Shown here: positions 1 to 9,848 of the stretch, piece by piece
Position numbering within the stretch: the first letter of the stretch is position 1
Layout of the letters: every line of letters begins with the position of its first letter
NCBI GenBank assembly: GCA_918807975.1
Contig: OU964925.1
Span: 9,090,798-9,154,797 of the forward strand
Length of the DNA: 64,000 nt
Direction of reading: 5' to 3'
From: Aplidium turbinatum
Taxonomy: Eukaryota > Chordata > Ascidiacea > Aplousobranchia > Polyclinidae
Translations under genes and position numbers: made by a program
The notes under the pieces: generated by a model
Databases searched by the model: none
Told to the model about the DNA's origin: nothing
Seen by the model: the letters and a program-made list of their open reading frames with translations, nothing else

Positions 1-238
1 CAATGCCCTGCATCAGACCTCAAAGTCCCTGCTCACAGTTCATGAAAAGTCTGATTGAATTACACTAGTATTCTACTTTGCAGTCTAATTATAAACAGAA
101 CTGTCACAATTCTAGTAGATATAACTTAGAAACGAACGGATTCAACTAAATGCTGTCTCTTTTCTTATTCCATATTGTGGTAGCATCATACAGATATCCC
201 TGGCATCATAAAAGAAAAAATCTAATAGGCCTACCAAC
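1..238. other. unassigned AT-rich flank
   Basis: I see no supported gene or repeat here. It is the left flank of the inverted-repeat element that begins near position 239. Confidence 0.3.
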
Positions 239-694
239 AATTGAAGGGCTTAGAAGCAGACCGGTCTAAACCACAAAAACATTATTTTGAGTAAATCGCA
301 ATTGAAGTATTTTGAGTACCAAAAAATCGACAAACAATACACACAACAATGCTTGCAAGTTTATTAGATATTGTGACAAGCCTCATCTGTTATCCACTGA
401 ATGTTTCAAAAAATCGCAATAACTACTGAACAAAATACAAAAATACGGTTAGACCATTGTGGCACACATTGTAACATAACAATACAAACTACAAAAATGC
501 TGTTAGACCATTGTAGCATACATTGTAAGTTACAATTTTGGGAGTTCTACCTACAGTTGGATCTTTTAAGGGCTAAAGAATATTTAGGTTTGGCAGAAAA
601 ACTTTACCAAAAGAAAGTGTCAATGCTTTTAAGGAATAAAAGCAGTTCTATTGTGAAAAACTTTTGGGATATCATTAACTCACACAACTTTCCT

Positions 695-1370
695 CTAATC
701 ATTTTCGTTTTCATGATCTGCTTCGTCTGGTAGCATCTCATCAAGATCCTGATCCGCAGAACTACGCAAGTTCTTATAGAAATCGTGATAGACAGGAGGA
801 ACATAATCCAACAAATCGTTGATATCTTTTAGTTTTAACGGGTTAATCAGCACAGGCTGATCATGAAGACGATTGAGAACTGCCACACCATTGGCTGGTC
901 GACCACGATTTTGATGCTTTGCCAAATCCAATACATTCCATTCAGTAATATCAGTCAAGTTGTACTTGAAATACATTAAACTTGGTGATTCACTGACAAG
1001 TCTGATCCATTGAATTTTTAACCACTCTACCTTTCTGCCACCAGTATCCCTTTTTCTGATCACCAGTTCTTTTTTGCAATCACTCACACCAATAAAGTCT
1101 TCTGAAGACATGGGAATAACGTTGAAAGGTTTTTTCCTGTTTGCCTCTGCAACAATGTCCATCCACTGCTGCGGAATGTAAACATTCTCATGACGCTTTT
1201 TCGCGGTTTCTACTTTTGCAAAGTCACTATCGTTCGGAAGATAACTATGGCCAGAAACCATGAATTTGTGATTGACTTCTTCAATACCAAGTCTAGCTAC
1301 TCCATAACTCCACAAAAGAACAATATTAATATTTCTGTTTTGGCCACCACAGGAATCGCTGTATGCATGA
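695..1370 (-). pseudogene. DDE transposase-like C-terminal fragment
   Basis: The open frame at 695-1315 encodes 206 residues. The same frame continues upstream to about 1370, where it reads SDSCGGQNRN, resembling the second catalytic-Asp block (SDxCxGQNxN) of uncharacterised metazoan transposase-like proteins. Next comes HKFMVSGHSYLPNDSDF, a hallmark of the same group, then a basic middle part and an acidic C-terminus rich in D and E. No first catalytic block or start codon was found upstream, so this is a 5'-truncated copy. Its position inside TIRs says it is the element's own transposase. I know the motif pattern but not a firm family name. Confidence 0.5.
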
Positions 1371-1444
1371 AATTATTGAAAAAATATTGAAAATAGCCAA
1401 ATTTGCAAATAATGACAACTGACAACCCTGAAGCATTTGCACAG

Positions 1445-1540
1445 CAGCTGCTTTGGCTCAAGCGCAGGGGAAAAATTGTAGCTTAGACCGCTTTGGCTCA
1501 AGCGCAGGGAAAAAATTATGGCTTAGACCACTTTGGCTCT
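1445..1540. repeat. tandem ~47-bp repeat, about 2 copies
   Basis: The phrase CTTTGGCTCAAGCGCAGGG followed by an A-rich run and TTAGACC is repeated almost exactly, with a third partial unit. It lies inside the right arm of the transposon at 239-1721 and probably multiplies its subterminal motif. Confidence 0.7.
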
Positions 1541-2070
1541 AGCAAATATGAAAAAAAACGAAGAGCTTGAAATTAGTCTGCTCATTTCGCCTTCACATAC
1601 ACGTGATAACGGTTAGACCGTTATAGCATAAACAGATAATATCGATATCTGTTGAATGGCATCTTTAAATCAAATTTGACATTTTTGGGGTTAGACCGGT
1701 TTGCCTCTAAGCCCTTCAATTTTTAGAAGACTTTTTCAGCCATACAAATAATTGCTTTTTTAATTGCACACAATACTTTCGAGTTTTCGACACATGAAAA
1801 GACGACTGCTTCTTTCAACTAATGCATCTGCTTGTTTGAACTACCGGGATTAGGTTTGGTGGCCTTACCAAATTATATTCATTCAGTCGGCAGCAGTGGC
1901 CGAGTGTTTAGCGCGTTGGGCTTGCAGTCGAGAGCCTGTATGTTCGACTCCAGCCACCCGCACTTGCTGTTGTTTCTCTGGGCAAGAAACTTTACGATAA
2001 TTGCCTCTACCCAGTGATCGATTTCGAGTAATGGGTAGTACCAAATTTAAGTCATAAGTAGAGTAGACAA

Positions 2071-3492
2071 CAGGGATGGAGGAACCACGTGGGCCTGGGC
2101 CCACCTACTTTATTTTCTGGGTGGGCCTGGCCCACCCACTTTTGAAAGCCAAATTTCTTTGAAAAGGTAGCGAAAACGGCAAATTAGAGAAGGAGTTTTA
2201 AAAAAAGCTCTTCACTCATACACACTAGTTTGATTACACAGGCCAACAAAAAAATTTTGGCACAAAAGGTGAGAGTCAATTTAAAGTATTTCAGGGCCCC
2301 TGATTCCAAAAATGCACTTAGTTTTTTCGAATTTTCGAAACTACCAGGAATTGAATTTCGAACCAAGATTACGTTCTTCCGAAACAAGGATAAAGTTTTA
2401 AGCAGGTACTTTATTGAAGAACACAACTTTGTATTCTGTAATTATATACGGTAAATGGCCTTCGTACCTTGATGGGTGTTGCTCAGTAGGCTATAGCAGG
2501 CCTACCGTAATAAAGAATTGCTTTCGTTCATCGATGGCTTTGTTTTGCTTATTCGTCTAGTTTGTTAAGCAAAACAATGTAGCCTATGTATTTTGTTGTT
2601 TGTACTTAGTAGCTTAGTTAGTAAGTCTGATAGGCCTATTGTTGAAGTCAACAAATATATTAACGCAAAGCACAAGTTATATATTCTACATCTTAATATT
2701 GTATCTTAAGGCTTGCTTCACGTCGTATTTTGATTGTTACTAGGCCAGTAAACGTTAAATAGCCGTTTGTTTGGGTTGTATTCAACGTGGTTGGTTCCAA
2801 ACAGCGTTTATAAAACTCAGAAATGTGCCTGGGATTACTTTCAGTTTTGTCTATGTAATAAACGACACGACGTTAAATCTATAGGGGCTCAAAATTGCAA
2901 AAAAAATGTTTTTGCTGTATCTCAAAAATTAGAGCCAATTTGAAAAAAAAGCAAGTGCATTTTCGGAATCAGGGGCCTCGAAATACCCTAAAATTACTCT
3001 CACATGCCGTGCTTATTGAAAAAAATTTTTGTTGGCCTGTGAATGATGAAATCTAATCTTCAAACTTTTCTGTTGAGCTTGAGCCCAACTGTTGATGGGC
3101 AGCACATGTGGGTGGGGTTGCGTGTGATTGGTGGAGTAATCTATAAATCAATCTAATTGTTCTCTAAGGTTAAAACAATGATAGCATTACATATTATGCA
3201 GTGCATGCACGTAGGCCTACTGTATAATGCTGCAGATTATTTCTCTCAGGTTGGTATTAGCCTATAACTGTGTGTGTATTTTGCCTTTTTATTTGTGTGT
3301 ACATCGCCATATTTTGTAGAGTGCTATAGAGCAATTTAAAAATTTTGTATTTTGTTTGGCCAAATCGGGCCTCAAAACGGAAATTTTTCGCTGGTTGGCA
3401 CAAAAAGCAATCATGAACCCCCAGAAGTTTGATTAACTTTGACTGCTACGCTTTTGGGCCCACCTACTTTTAAAATGGTTCCTCCATCCCTG
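2071..3492. mobile_element. non-autonomous hAT element 1
   Basis: The ends are CAGGGATGGAGGAACCA and its inverted complement, flanked on both sides by the 8-bp duplication GTAGACAA. The target is the middle of SINE A; the unbroken SINE copy elsewhere shows the empty site. No transposase was recognised; the short frames inside are not convincing genes. Confidence 0.85.
2239..3039. mobile_element. inverted-repeat element nested in hAT 1
   Basis: CAGGCCAACAAAAA at 2239 is matched in inverse at about 3025-3039, and the arms continue with a related stretch (a GTGAGAGT block and a region around CAGGGGCC) over roughly 110 bases. The arms differ by small indels. No clear target duplication and no coding capacity were found. 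Confidence 0.55.
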
Positions 3493-3630
3493 GTAGACAA
3501 CCGGAAACAGACATTGCCGTCGGCTGCAGCGTGGGTCAGGTGTACGTCGGAAGGCGTACACCGATGCATAGCGCTCAAGTCCGCTTTACCGCAATGCATG
3601 ATAAAGATATGAAAAACAAACAAACATTCA

Positions 3631-4140
3631 TCATTGCTTATTGCATTGGTTAGTTTCTTTGTATATCAGAATAAAGTCAATCAACTTACAAAGTCAACAA
3701 CGACAAACTCGACTGTATTTCAAAATATTGCACGATAAGAATTGAGTTCACTGTATAAAATATTGTAAGCTATAGGTGAACCATTTTGCATCTAATTAAC
3801 GCATCAATCTTCATGAACATTTGACCGAAGTGTTTCTATCTCTGAAAGTATTAGTCCACGTAAGGTTCACAATATAGCACAAAAATGAATCATTTAACAA
3901 CTTCAGTTTATAGCCTATTAGTTTCACTCTTGGGTAGGCTAGGCCTACTAATGACAGCAAGAGTAGCCAGTTCCATTCTCTCGGCCGGGAGTCGAACACA
4001 GACAGCACACAATACACAGCATCGATGTATCAAGAATAGCCAACGGGAACTACTTCAAGTGGGGAATTTACGAAAAAATGCAGTTTAACCAACGTAGGAT
4101 CAGCATCTACCTTTTCACTAGTTTATACAGTCCACCTTCT
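3631..4140. other. unassigned; possible tRNA-like scrap
   Basis: The only signal is a minus-strand GTTCGACTCCCGGCC (near 3983-3997) that looks like a B box, with no matching A box or stems. I see no gene here. Confidence 0.25.
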
Positions 4141-4144
4141 TTAA

Positions 4145-4731
4145 AGGCATGCATACTAAGTGAAATTTTCAAACCGGAAATTAAGCATTAAAATGCGTAA
4201 AGTGACCGTAAACTGCACATTCAAGAATACATTTCAAAAAAATTTGTTTTCAATGGCACTGGCAAGGCCCAAAGTCCAATGTTTCATTTATTTTTAATTT
4301 TTTTTAAATGACCAAAAAGTGGAAACACTGCTCGAGAATACGTCACTATCGACAGCAATTACAAAATCCACGTTACTACATTTGATGTTTTAACATCAGA
4401 TCTGATGTTTTGAGCAAACTGTCTGATGTTTTGATGTTGAAATCTGATGTTTTGATGTACATACGGCATACATACATAGTATACAGTTAAATCGCCCGCA
4501 GTAACAACTATTGCTCGATCAGCTGATTGCTAGTCTATAGTGACGTAGACTTACAGTCGCACGCTTCGCTGCTCACGCCCATTCCCGTTTTGAAAGCTCC
4601 GACAAAAGTACGCGCGGAATGCTGATCAGACCGCAATGGGGCAAAATTTTATTGAAAATTGTTTTATGGTAGCATGTTAAACACAAAGAACGTGTACAAT
4701 TGCCAAGTCAGGATTTTCCTTTAGTATCCCT
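4145..4731. mobile_element. MITE flanked by TTAA
   Basis: A TTAA lies on each side (4141-4144 and 4732-4735). The ends are related inverted repeats: AGGCATGCATACTAAGTG at left against AGGGATACTAAAGGAAAATC read from the right. TTAA duplications are known for piggyBac and Kolobok elements. The interior is non-coding and includes a TGATGTTTT-rich repeat at about 4380-4460. Confidence 0.55.
4380..4460. repeat. imperfect TCTGATGTTTTGATG repeats
   Basis: The phrase (TC)TGATGTTTTGATG appears four to five times with variable spacing inside the TTAA-flanked MITE. Confidence 0.6.
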
Positions 4732-4894
4732 TTAATTGGTTGAAATTACACAGTCGTTTCCCTAGTTATTGAAAAAAAAAGATATATACAATCTCTATAA
4801 ATAAGTACCTTCAACCTAATACGATGAAACATGCATAAAACGGAAGAGGCATTTATATGAACTTTGAATACAATACAGTAGATATTTTAAACTT

Positions 4895-6474
4895 TTACGT
4901 TTCAAGTTCATCAAGATCCAAACACATCAGTTTACAAGAAGTATGTGGTGATGGAGGATTTTTGAAAGGCATCTTTCCAGTAACTTTATCGACGTAGTCT
5001 TTGTATTTGACTTCTTTAAGTTCTTTGCATCCAAACTTGACATTCATACGTTGCGCGTAGTATGATGAAGATACACTTGAGATGTACCGAATGCTGTTGT
5101 CTTTTGCAATAAACCTAAGTCTAAAAATATGACTATGTGAAAATCGAGATGACTCATCATGAAGGTTATTATTTGTGATCGCACAGTCGCAAATAGGGTT
5201 GTGGAGTCTAATTTTCGATGTCTGATGTCGAAACCGGTTCTATGATAAAGTGTGTAAAGTGGTAAGGTGAACCCCAAAGCTTCCTATGTCCATATTAATA
5301 ATATTCCAACAAATTTACCTGATTACCTCCAAGTTTACTTATAATTGAATTAGACGGCACCTTTACTACGCCACGTTGCCCATTTTCTAGCTTACCTGCG
5401 CAATCAAGGAAACGGGTCAAAACGGTCCGTTTATGGTCACAACACGCCAAGCTAAGTTTTAGCTGTCTCTCGTACACAGCAGGTATGTACTTTCAATCAT
5501 CTTCTCGGCCGTTATTATTTACCTTTCCAATAAAAGAGACATGAGGCCCATGTTAAGATAGCCATCGTCCACTGCTACCATTTCAATCATTAGATAATTA
5601 GATGTGCCAATGTGCTCTCTGAGACCTTCACCAACTTTTTCTAAAAACTGAAAAAATAAAACAGTCCGTAAAAATCTTTGTTGCTTAAATAAATTGGAAA
5701 TCAAGCTCATGAACTCATTAGCCTAGTACAGTGAAAACAGTATTATACATGAAAATACCAACAACGTTAAAAAAGCAGACAGGACAGCATCAAATCGTGA
5801 ACGAAGCTGACAAAATAAGTAAGAAAAAAATTAAATTATATGGTATACTTCCTGGCGATCAGAGCACAGCGGAGAACATACTACACTTACTACAGTAGTA
5901 CTAGAATACACCAACTGCGAACAAGAGACAACTTTTTGCCTTGGGAAGGATGCTCAATTGTTCAAGATTTAACCACATTTAACACACATCACCAAGGTGA
6001 GCTTATACATTCACGTTTTAGGTGCAAAGTAGTTGTATGAACCTGTACTATTAATTAATAGCGCAGGAAGACTGTATAGATACATTGGAAAATGAGATAG
6101 GATAAAAGTACATTATCAAATGCCAAAGCTACGAACCCACATCTACAACATTGGGAAAAAATTTGTATCATTTCAAAGAAAACGAATTGATTGTAAACAC
6201 TCTTATCTTCTAACAGAACAAGGGCATTCTGGAAGCCTAATTCTAGCAATTTCACATCCCTGTAGAGTGTAGAAGGTTTAAATTACTGAAGTATTTTAGT
6301 TACCCGACGCAGCTGAGAACCAGCGGAATCTTCTGTAGGTTTTTTCTCTTCTATTAAAAAAGTGTCTTTGGTTTGTAGAAAGGGCTGACAATGAGATACA
6401 ATCACCATTGCACAAAGTTTATCCTTGTGTTTAGAATCATAGGCTCCGATGGAGTAGTTCTGTTTCAATGGGGT
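4895..6474 (-). CDS. GNAT acetyltransferase paralogue A (exons 2-4)
   Basis: Three minus-strand exons with consensus borders: exon 2 at 6304-6474 (57 codons), exon 3 at 5523-5647 (125 nt), last exon 4895-5120 (226 nt, ending TAA). Together they give about 173 residues, the C-terminal three quarters of a GNAT fold: SIGAYDSKHKDK is the early strand, MVAVDDGYLNMGLMSLLLE the acetyl-CoA strand/loop and helix, and the last exon the substrate-side C-terminus (GCKELKEVKYKDYVD). I assign it to the arylalkylamine/dopamine N-acetyltransferase-like group, which transfers acetyl from acetyl-CoA to amines; the substrate is unknown. Exon lengths and phases match copy B exactly apart from one codon in exon 2. 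I could not find exon 1; the copy may be truncated or exon 1 displaced. Confidence 0.65.
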
Positions 6475-6750
6475 CTATACATCAGTAGAATAATTAGCAT
6501 AGTAAAAATAATAAATGAATTATCATATAATAATCAATCAATTGTGACATATAGGATACTGGTATTGAACCAAAGTTCACAATAAACATATAAAATAGGT
6601 CACAAAGTATTGTCTGTACTGACCTATTGTTGCTTTAGATTAAGCACACACTACAGGTAGCCTACACATGCTGCTAATGTACACATTTGTTAATCAAAGA
6701 CCAGGTTGATATATTTTGGCAAACAACCTATGGCTGTAATACTTTGTAAC

Positions 6751-6787
6751 AAAAATTTGTAGTTTAGACTCTAAACTACAAATTTTT
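6751..6787. repeat. perfect 18-bp-arm palindrome
   Basis: AAAAATTTGTAGTTTAGA is followed by one base and its exact complement, which would form a tight hairpin in RNA or a cruciform in DNA. No flanking T-run or gene suggests a terminator function. Confidence 0.85.
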
Positions 6788-7182
6788 GTCATGTCATTTG
6801 CCGATCAGTCATGTAATTTGCATGTCATTTGTCAGTCATGTCATTTGCAGATTTTATGGCTAAAAAGTCATGTGATTGTCAGGTACAGCCGCCAGAGCCG
6901 TGTGAGGAAGTAGATGCCTGTTAGGGGACGAGTGTCTGGGCCATGCTTAATCCAGTTGATTCAGAATGAATCTGGCACAGCACTGGTCAAAATAAGAGGC
7001 ACCACTCAACATTCTGATCCATAAAGAAGTTGTTAACACAGCTGCCCATACACCATTCAATTCAATTCAATTTATTTTTCTTTGTCAGAATGCAAAAGAA
7101 ATGATATTGTGAAAAAGAAATACAGTAACAAAACTAACAAAAGGAAAATACCGAGAGCTGTTCAGGGGTGCGGGGATGCTTA

Positions 7183-7225
7183 ATCGGTAGGTTTTAATCA
7201 TAAAGGAATAATTATGATTAAACCT
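7183..7225. repeat. imperfect hairpin
   Basis: TAGGTTTTAATCAT and ATTATGATTAAACCTA face each other across about ten bases. It may be the tip of a small MITE; nothing else supports a function. Confidence 0.5.
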
Positions 7226-7654
7226 AGTAATTCAATCAAAAACAAAAATTGATTGGATCCTTGACAAGAGAGTGGCACTAAGCACCAACACATCATCATT
7301 GACGTCATCATTAACAGAAAATAACAGAAGTATTTAGGTACCGTATGGTGAAAAAATAAAGGTAGTTTCGGAACCAACTACTGACAAGCGAAAACGCAGA
7401 ATTCTATGTCGTGCATGCTTTTTGTTATCTTGGAAAATTGGGAGGTTGTATGGATGCCGTCGCAGTGAAGGTGCAATTGGCTTGGAAGAGTTTCCGTGAG
7501 GTCATTACTATCCTTGTGGACAAGGATATTCCCTTCGGTAGTCGAGGTCACGTGCATGATATGTGTGTGAGGTGCGTTATACTGCATGCAAGTGAGAGCT
7601 GACCCATCACATGTCGAAAAGTGAAATCGGCTGAGTTGCAATTATAATGCCATG

Positions 7655-7910
7655 ATCTGTTCCAAGTGCCTTTCTGACCAGGTGACGATGAAAGACCTAA
7701 GATCCAGGCTTGGTATGCTTGGAAATGTCATGAGATGAAGAAGGCTACGTTGGTACGGAAACGTGAAACGCATTAAAGAAGTCGCGTGGACAAAAAAATT
7801 CAGTCATTTAACGTCCATAGAAACAACCCTTGCCTTGAGGACTTCCTAAGAAGCGTTGGCTAGACTACGTGGAGGATTATTCCTCGAGGATGCGTTGGAA
7901 AAGATTTGCT
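7655..7910 (+). pseudogene. LINE reverse-transcriptase C-terminal scrap
   Basis: Plus-strand phrases read as DLRSRLGMLGN, RRLRWYGNVKRIKE and PKKRWLDYVE, spread over more than one frame. This is the usual end of RTE-like LINE polyproteins (RLRWxGHVxR then GRPKxRWxD). It is short, frameshifted and has lost its catalytic part. Confidence 0.55.
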
Positions 7911-8548
7911 GTTGGCGGATTTCGTCTTGGTCGACCCGAAATACGGTGGCATGCAGAAACGACATAAAACAGAAAAAATATCGTTAGCCACCAACCCTCG
8001 CAATACAGAAAACAGACGTTAAATCGTAGAGATAGTGGCACAAAACATAAAAAAACACAATATTCAGATCTCACGTATGAGGAAAGCATCATATTGTGTT
8101 ATTGCATTGTCAGTTAGCCTATGTGAATAAAGGTCAGGCCTAAAGAAACGATGGTTTTGTTATTTACACATGTAAAGAACATTAATCTTGAGTCATTCCA
8201 GAAGGGGTGCGAAAACTGGTTGGTGATTTCAAAGTATAGTGCCAACAAGGAAAAAAGTAAGAACCACTGCACTAGAGTTTGAAATGCCACCACGCTCGAT
8301 GACAAGATAAAATATCCAAAGATGACCTTAGTAAGACAAAGAATTTACGCAATATCTGCTGTATGTTACAAGAAAATCTGCGAGAGAACTCTAAAACGCG
8401 CCCAAAACTACGATATGTTTTGACACTAACTTAAAAGTAACTAGCAGAGAAGTACGGATTCAAGATTTTCAAGATCTGGATCTGATCCAGCTTTGCTTTC
8501 TGAGAGGTGTTTGAAATAAAATTAATTGTCCAGACATATGGTCAGTGG

Positions 8549-9692
8549 CAGGGGCTCCGGACACTTTCCGAGAGTGGGGGGTAACTTAAGCAGAGACGGG
8601 AACGATGTTTTGACATAGACAGGGGCTTATTGGATTATCGCATCACGTATATGTCTGAGAGGTCGCCTCCCAGACCCCCTTCGCATTACTGAAAGCTTCA
8701 GTTTCTTATACAGCGTCTTAGCGACATGTTTCGCGCCGAAGGCGCAAAGTTTTTGCTTTTCAGCACGATTTAAATCAAAAAATTATTTCAACGAATCTGA
8801 AATCGCGAGCAAAAGCTCTTTATCATTTGCCACATTTTTTGAAGTTTTGAGACAATTTTAACTGGAAGAGGGGACGTACGCAAAAATCCCTTTCAGTATT
8901 CTTCCTTGGCTCAAGTCCTCCAAATTTTGCACTCCAGACGCCGCTAAAAGGTTAGATCTAAAAGATCAAAAGCGTTAAGGTTAAAGCCAGGCCTACATTC
9001 AACTCAGAAAAAATGCATTAACTTTTACAACAACTGAAAATGGAGAGACATCGTGATCGATACTACAGGAAGGCCTACCATCTGCGTCTTGTAAGAAATA
9101 ACACTAAATAAAAAATGGAATTTTACAAATAATAATATTATTTAAAAATAAATAGGAATTTTACTTGACTCAGCAAATAGCCGTCCCTTGGCTCAGCTAT
9201 CCCTTGCAATCAATTTTAAAAGCCACCCATCGTCTCGCCATAAGCAAAATCGCATGGCATGGCAACCATCAAACCCCGCATGGTTCAAACAAAGGCGAAG
9301 AGAAACTATCTCCTCGAAAAAAGCCGCCGAGTTACAACGATTCAACGCCGAAAGACATTGAAACAGTGCAACTGTATGGATTTCGTTTGTGAGTGGTAAA
9401 AGCGAAATTAAACAGTTTGTAGCAGTGAGAAAGTATGACATCATTCATAGCGCATTGTGATGCGTATATTTTTGACAGGATACATAGTTTGGCGTTGTCT
9501 TGCGAGTCGTAGTTACCAAGCAAAAAACTCAAAAGTTGTGCAACAAAATAAAAAAATAAAAATAAAGCACAAAAGTAAAAAAAATATTAAAAATAAAATT
9601 TTTATCTCTACATTAGTGTGTGGGTGTGTGTGTGGGGGGGGGGGGGTAATCACTTCCCGCCCCCCCCCCCCCCCCTTCTAACGGAGCCCATG
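8549..9692. mobile_element. non-autonomous hAT element 2
   Basis: It starts CAGGGGCTCCGG and ends with the inverse (CGGAGCCCATG), flanked by the 8-bp duplication GTCAGTGG. The 1.14-kb interior has no transposase I can recognise. Its right part holds GT-, G- and C-homopolymer runs (about 9615-9676). Confidence 0.8.
9615..9676. repeat. GT/G-run facing a C-run
   Basis: A TGTG microsatellite passes into an unbroken G run, and after about 15 bases comes a long C run. Together they could form a G:C hairpin; lengths here are assembly-sensitive. Confidence 0.7.
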
Positions 9693-9738
9693 GTCAGTGG
9701 CGTAGGCTACGCAGGGTTTTCTTGAAGGATTTTCAAGA

Positions 9739-9848
9739 GGACTGGCTGCTCTCTAGTAGCCTTTCCAGTGTAGTCCGGGAACATCGTGAATGTGGGGTGG
9801 TAAAAGGATAGACCCTCAGCTCCAGAGGCTCACACGACGACGACGATT
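9739..9848 (+). mobile_element. LINE family L3, 5'-truncated 3' end
   Basis: It matches the last ~110 bases of the LINE at 63225-63600 and, inverted, the 3' end at 44862-44960: ACTGGCTGCTCTCTAG, the untranslated tail, then a CGACGACGACG end. Confidence 0.75.

Larger units (their letters stand above)
239..1721 (-). mobile_element. DNA transposon with ~30-bp TIRs and subterminal repeats
   Basis: The ends are inverted repeats: AATTGAAGGGCTTAGAAGCA at the left, and at the right (1690-1721) the complement of a near-identical run, both running into a shared ACCGGTCTAA core. Inside, a short motif close to TTAGACCNNTNTNGC recurs at about 450, 498, 1482, 1526, 1611 and 1690, as expected for subterminal transposase-binding repeats. 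The interior carries a minus-strand gene fragment with a DDE-type motif. I could not define a target-site duplication, so the superfamily stays open. Confidence 0.6.
1889..3630 (+). mobile_element. SINE family A (tRNA-derived), split by a hAT
   Basis: The head GGCAGCAGTGGCCGAGTG and the B-box-like GTTCGACTCC, about 50 bases apart, form a pol III promoter like that of a Ser/Leu-type tRNA. The body runs to 2070, is interrupted by a 1.4-kb hAT, and resumes at 3493 to end in an AACAAACAAACATT tail. The second, uninterrupted copy at about 24625-24935 (minus) confirms the unit is about 310 bp. Non-coding; mobilised in trans by a LINE, partner unknown. Confidence 0.8.
6475..7650. other. non-coding; hairpins and short repeats
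   Basis: I found no gene. The stretch holds a perfect palindrome at 6751-6787, a run of GTCATGTCATTTGC-like repeats at 6788-6850, a short (TTCAA)n microsatellite near 7054-7075 and an imperfect hairpin at 7183-7225. Copy A exon 1 would be expected upstream of 6474 but was not seen. Confidence 0.5.

Noticed and set aside
3975-4000. tRNA fragment with a B box
   Set aside because: No A box or stems; too short to call.
5396-5466. An extra GNAT exon (RQLKLSLACC...) bounded by AG and GT, also present in copy B at 27994-28067
   Set aside because: Lengths of 71 and 74 nt would break the frame into the last exon, while joining exon 3 directly to the last exon gives a clean GNAT helix (LLER then LALITKETN). 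Kept as a conserved intron block.
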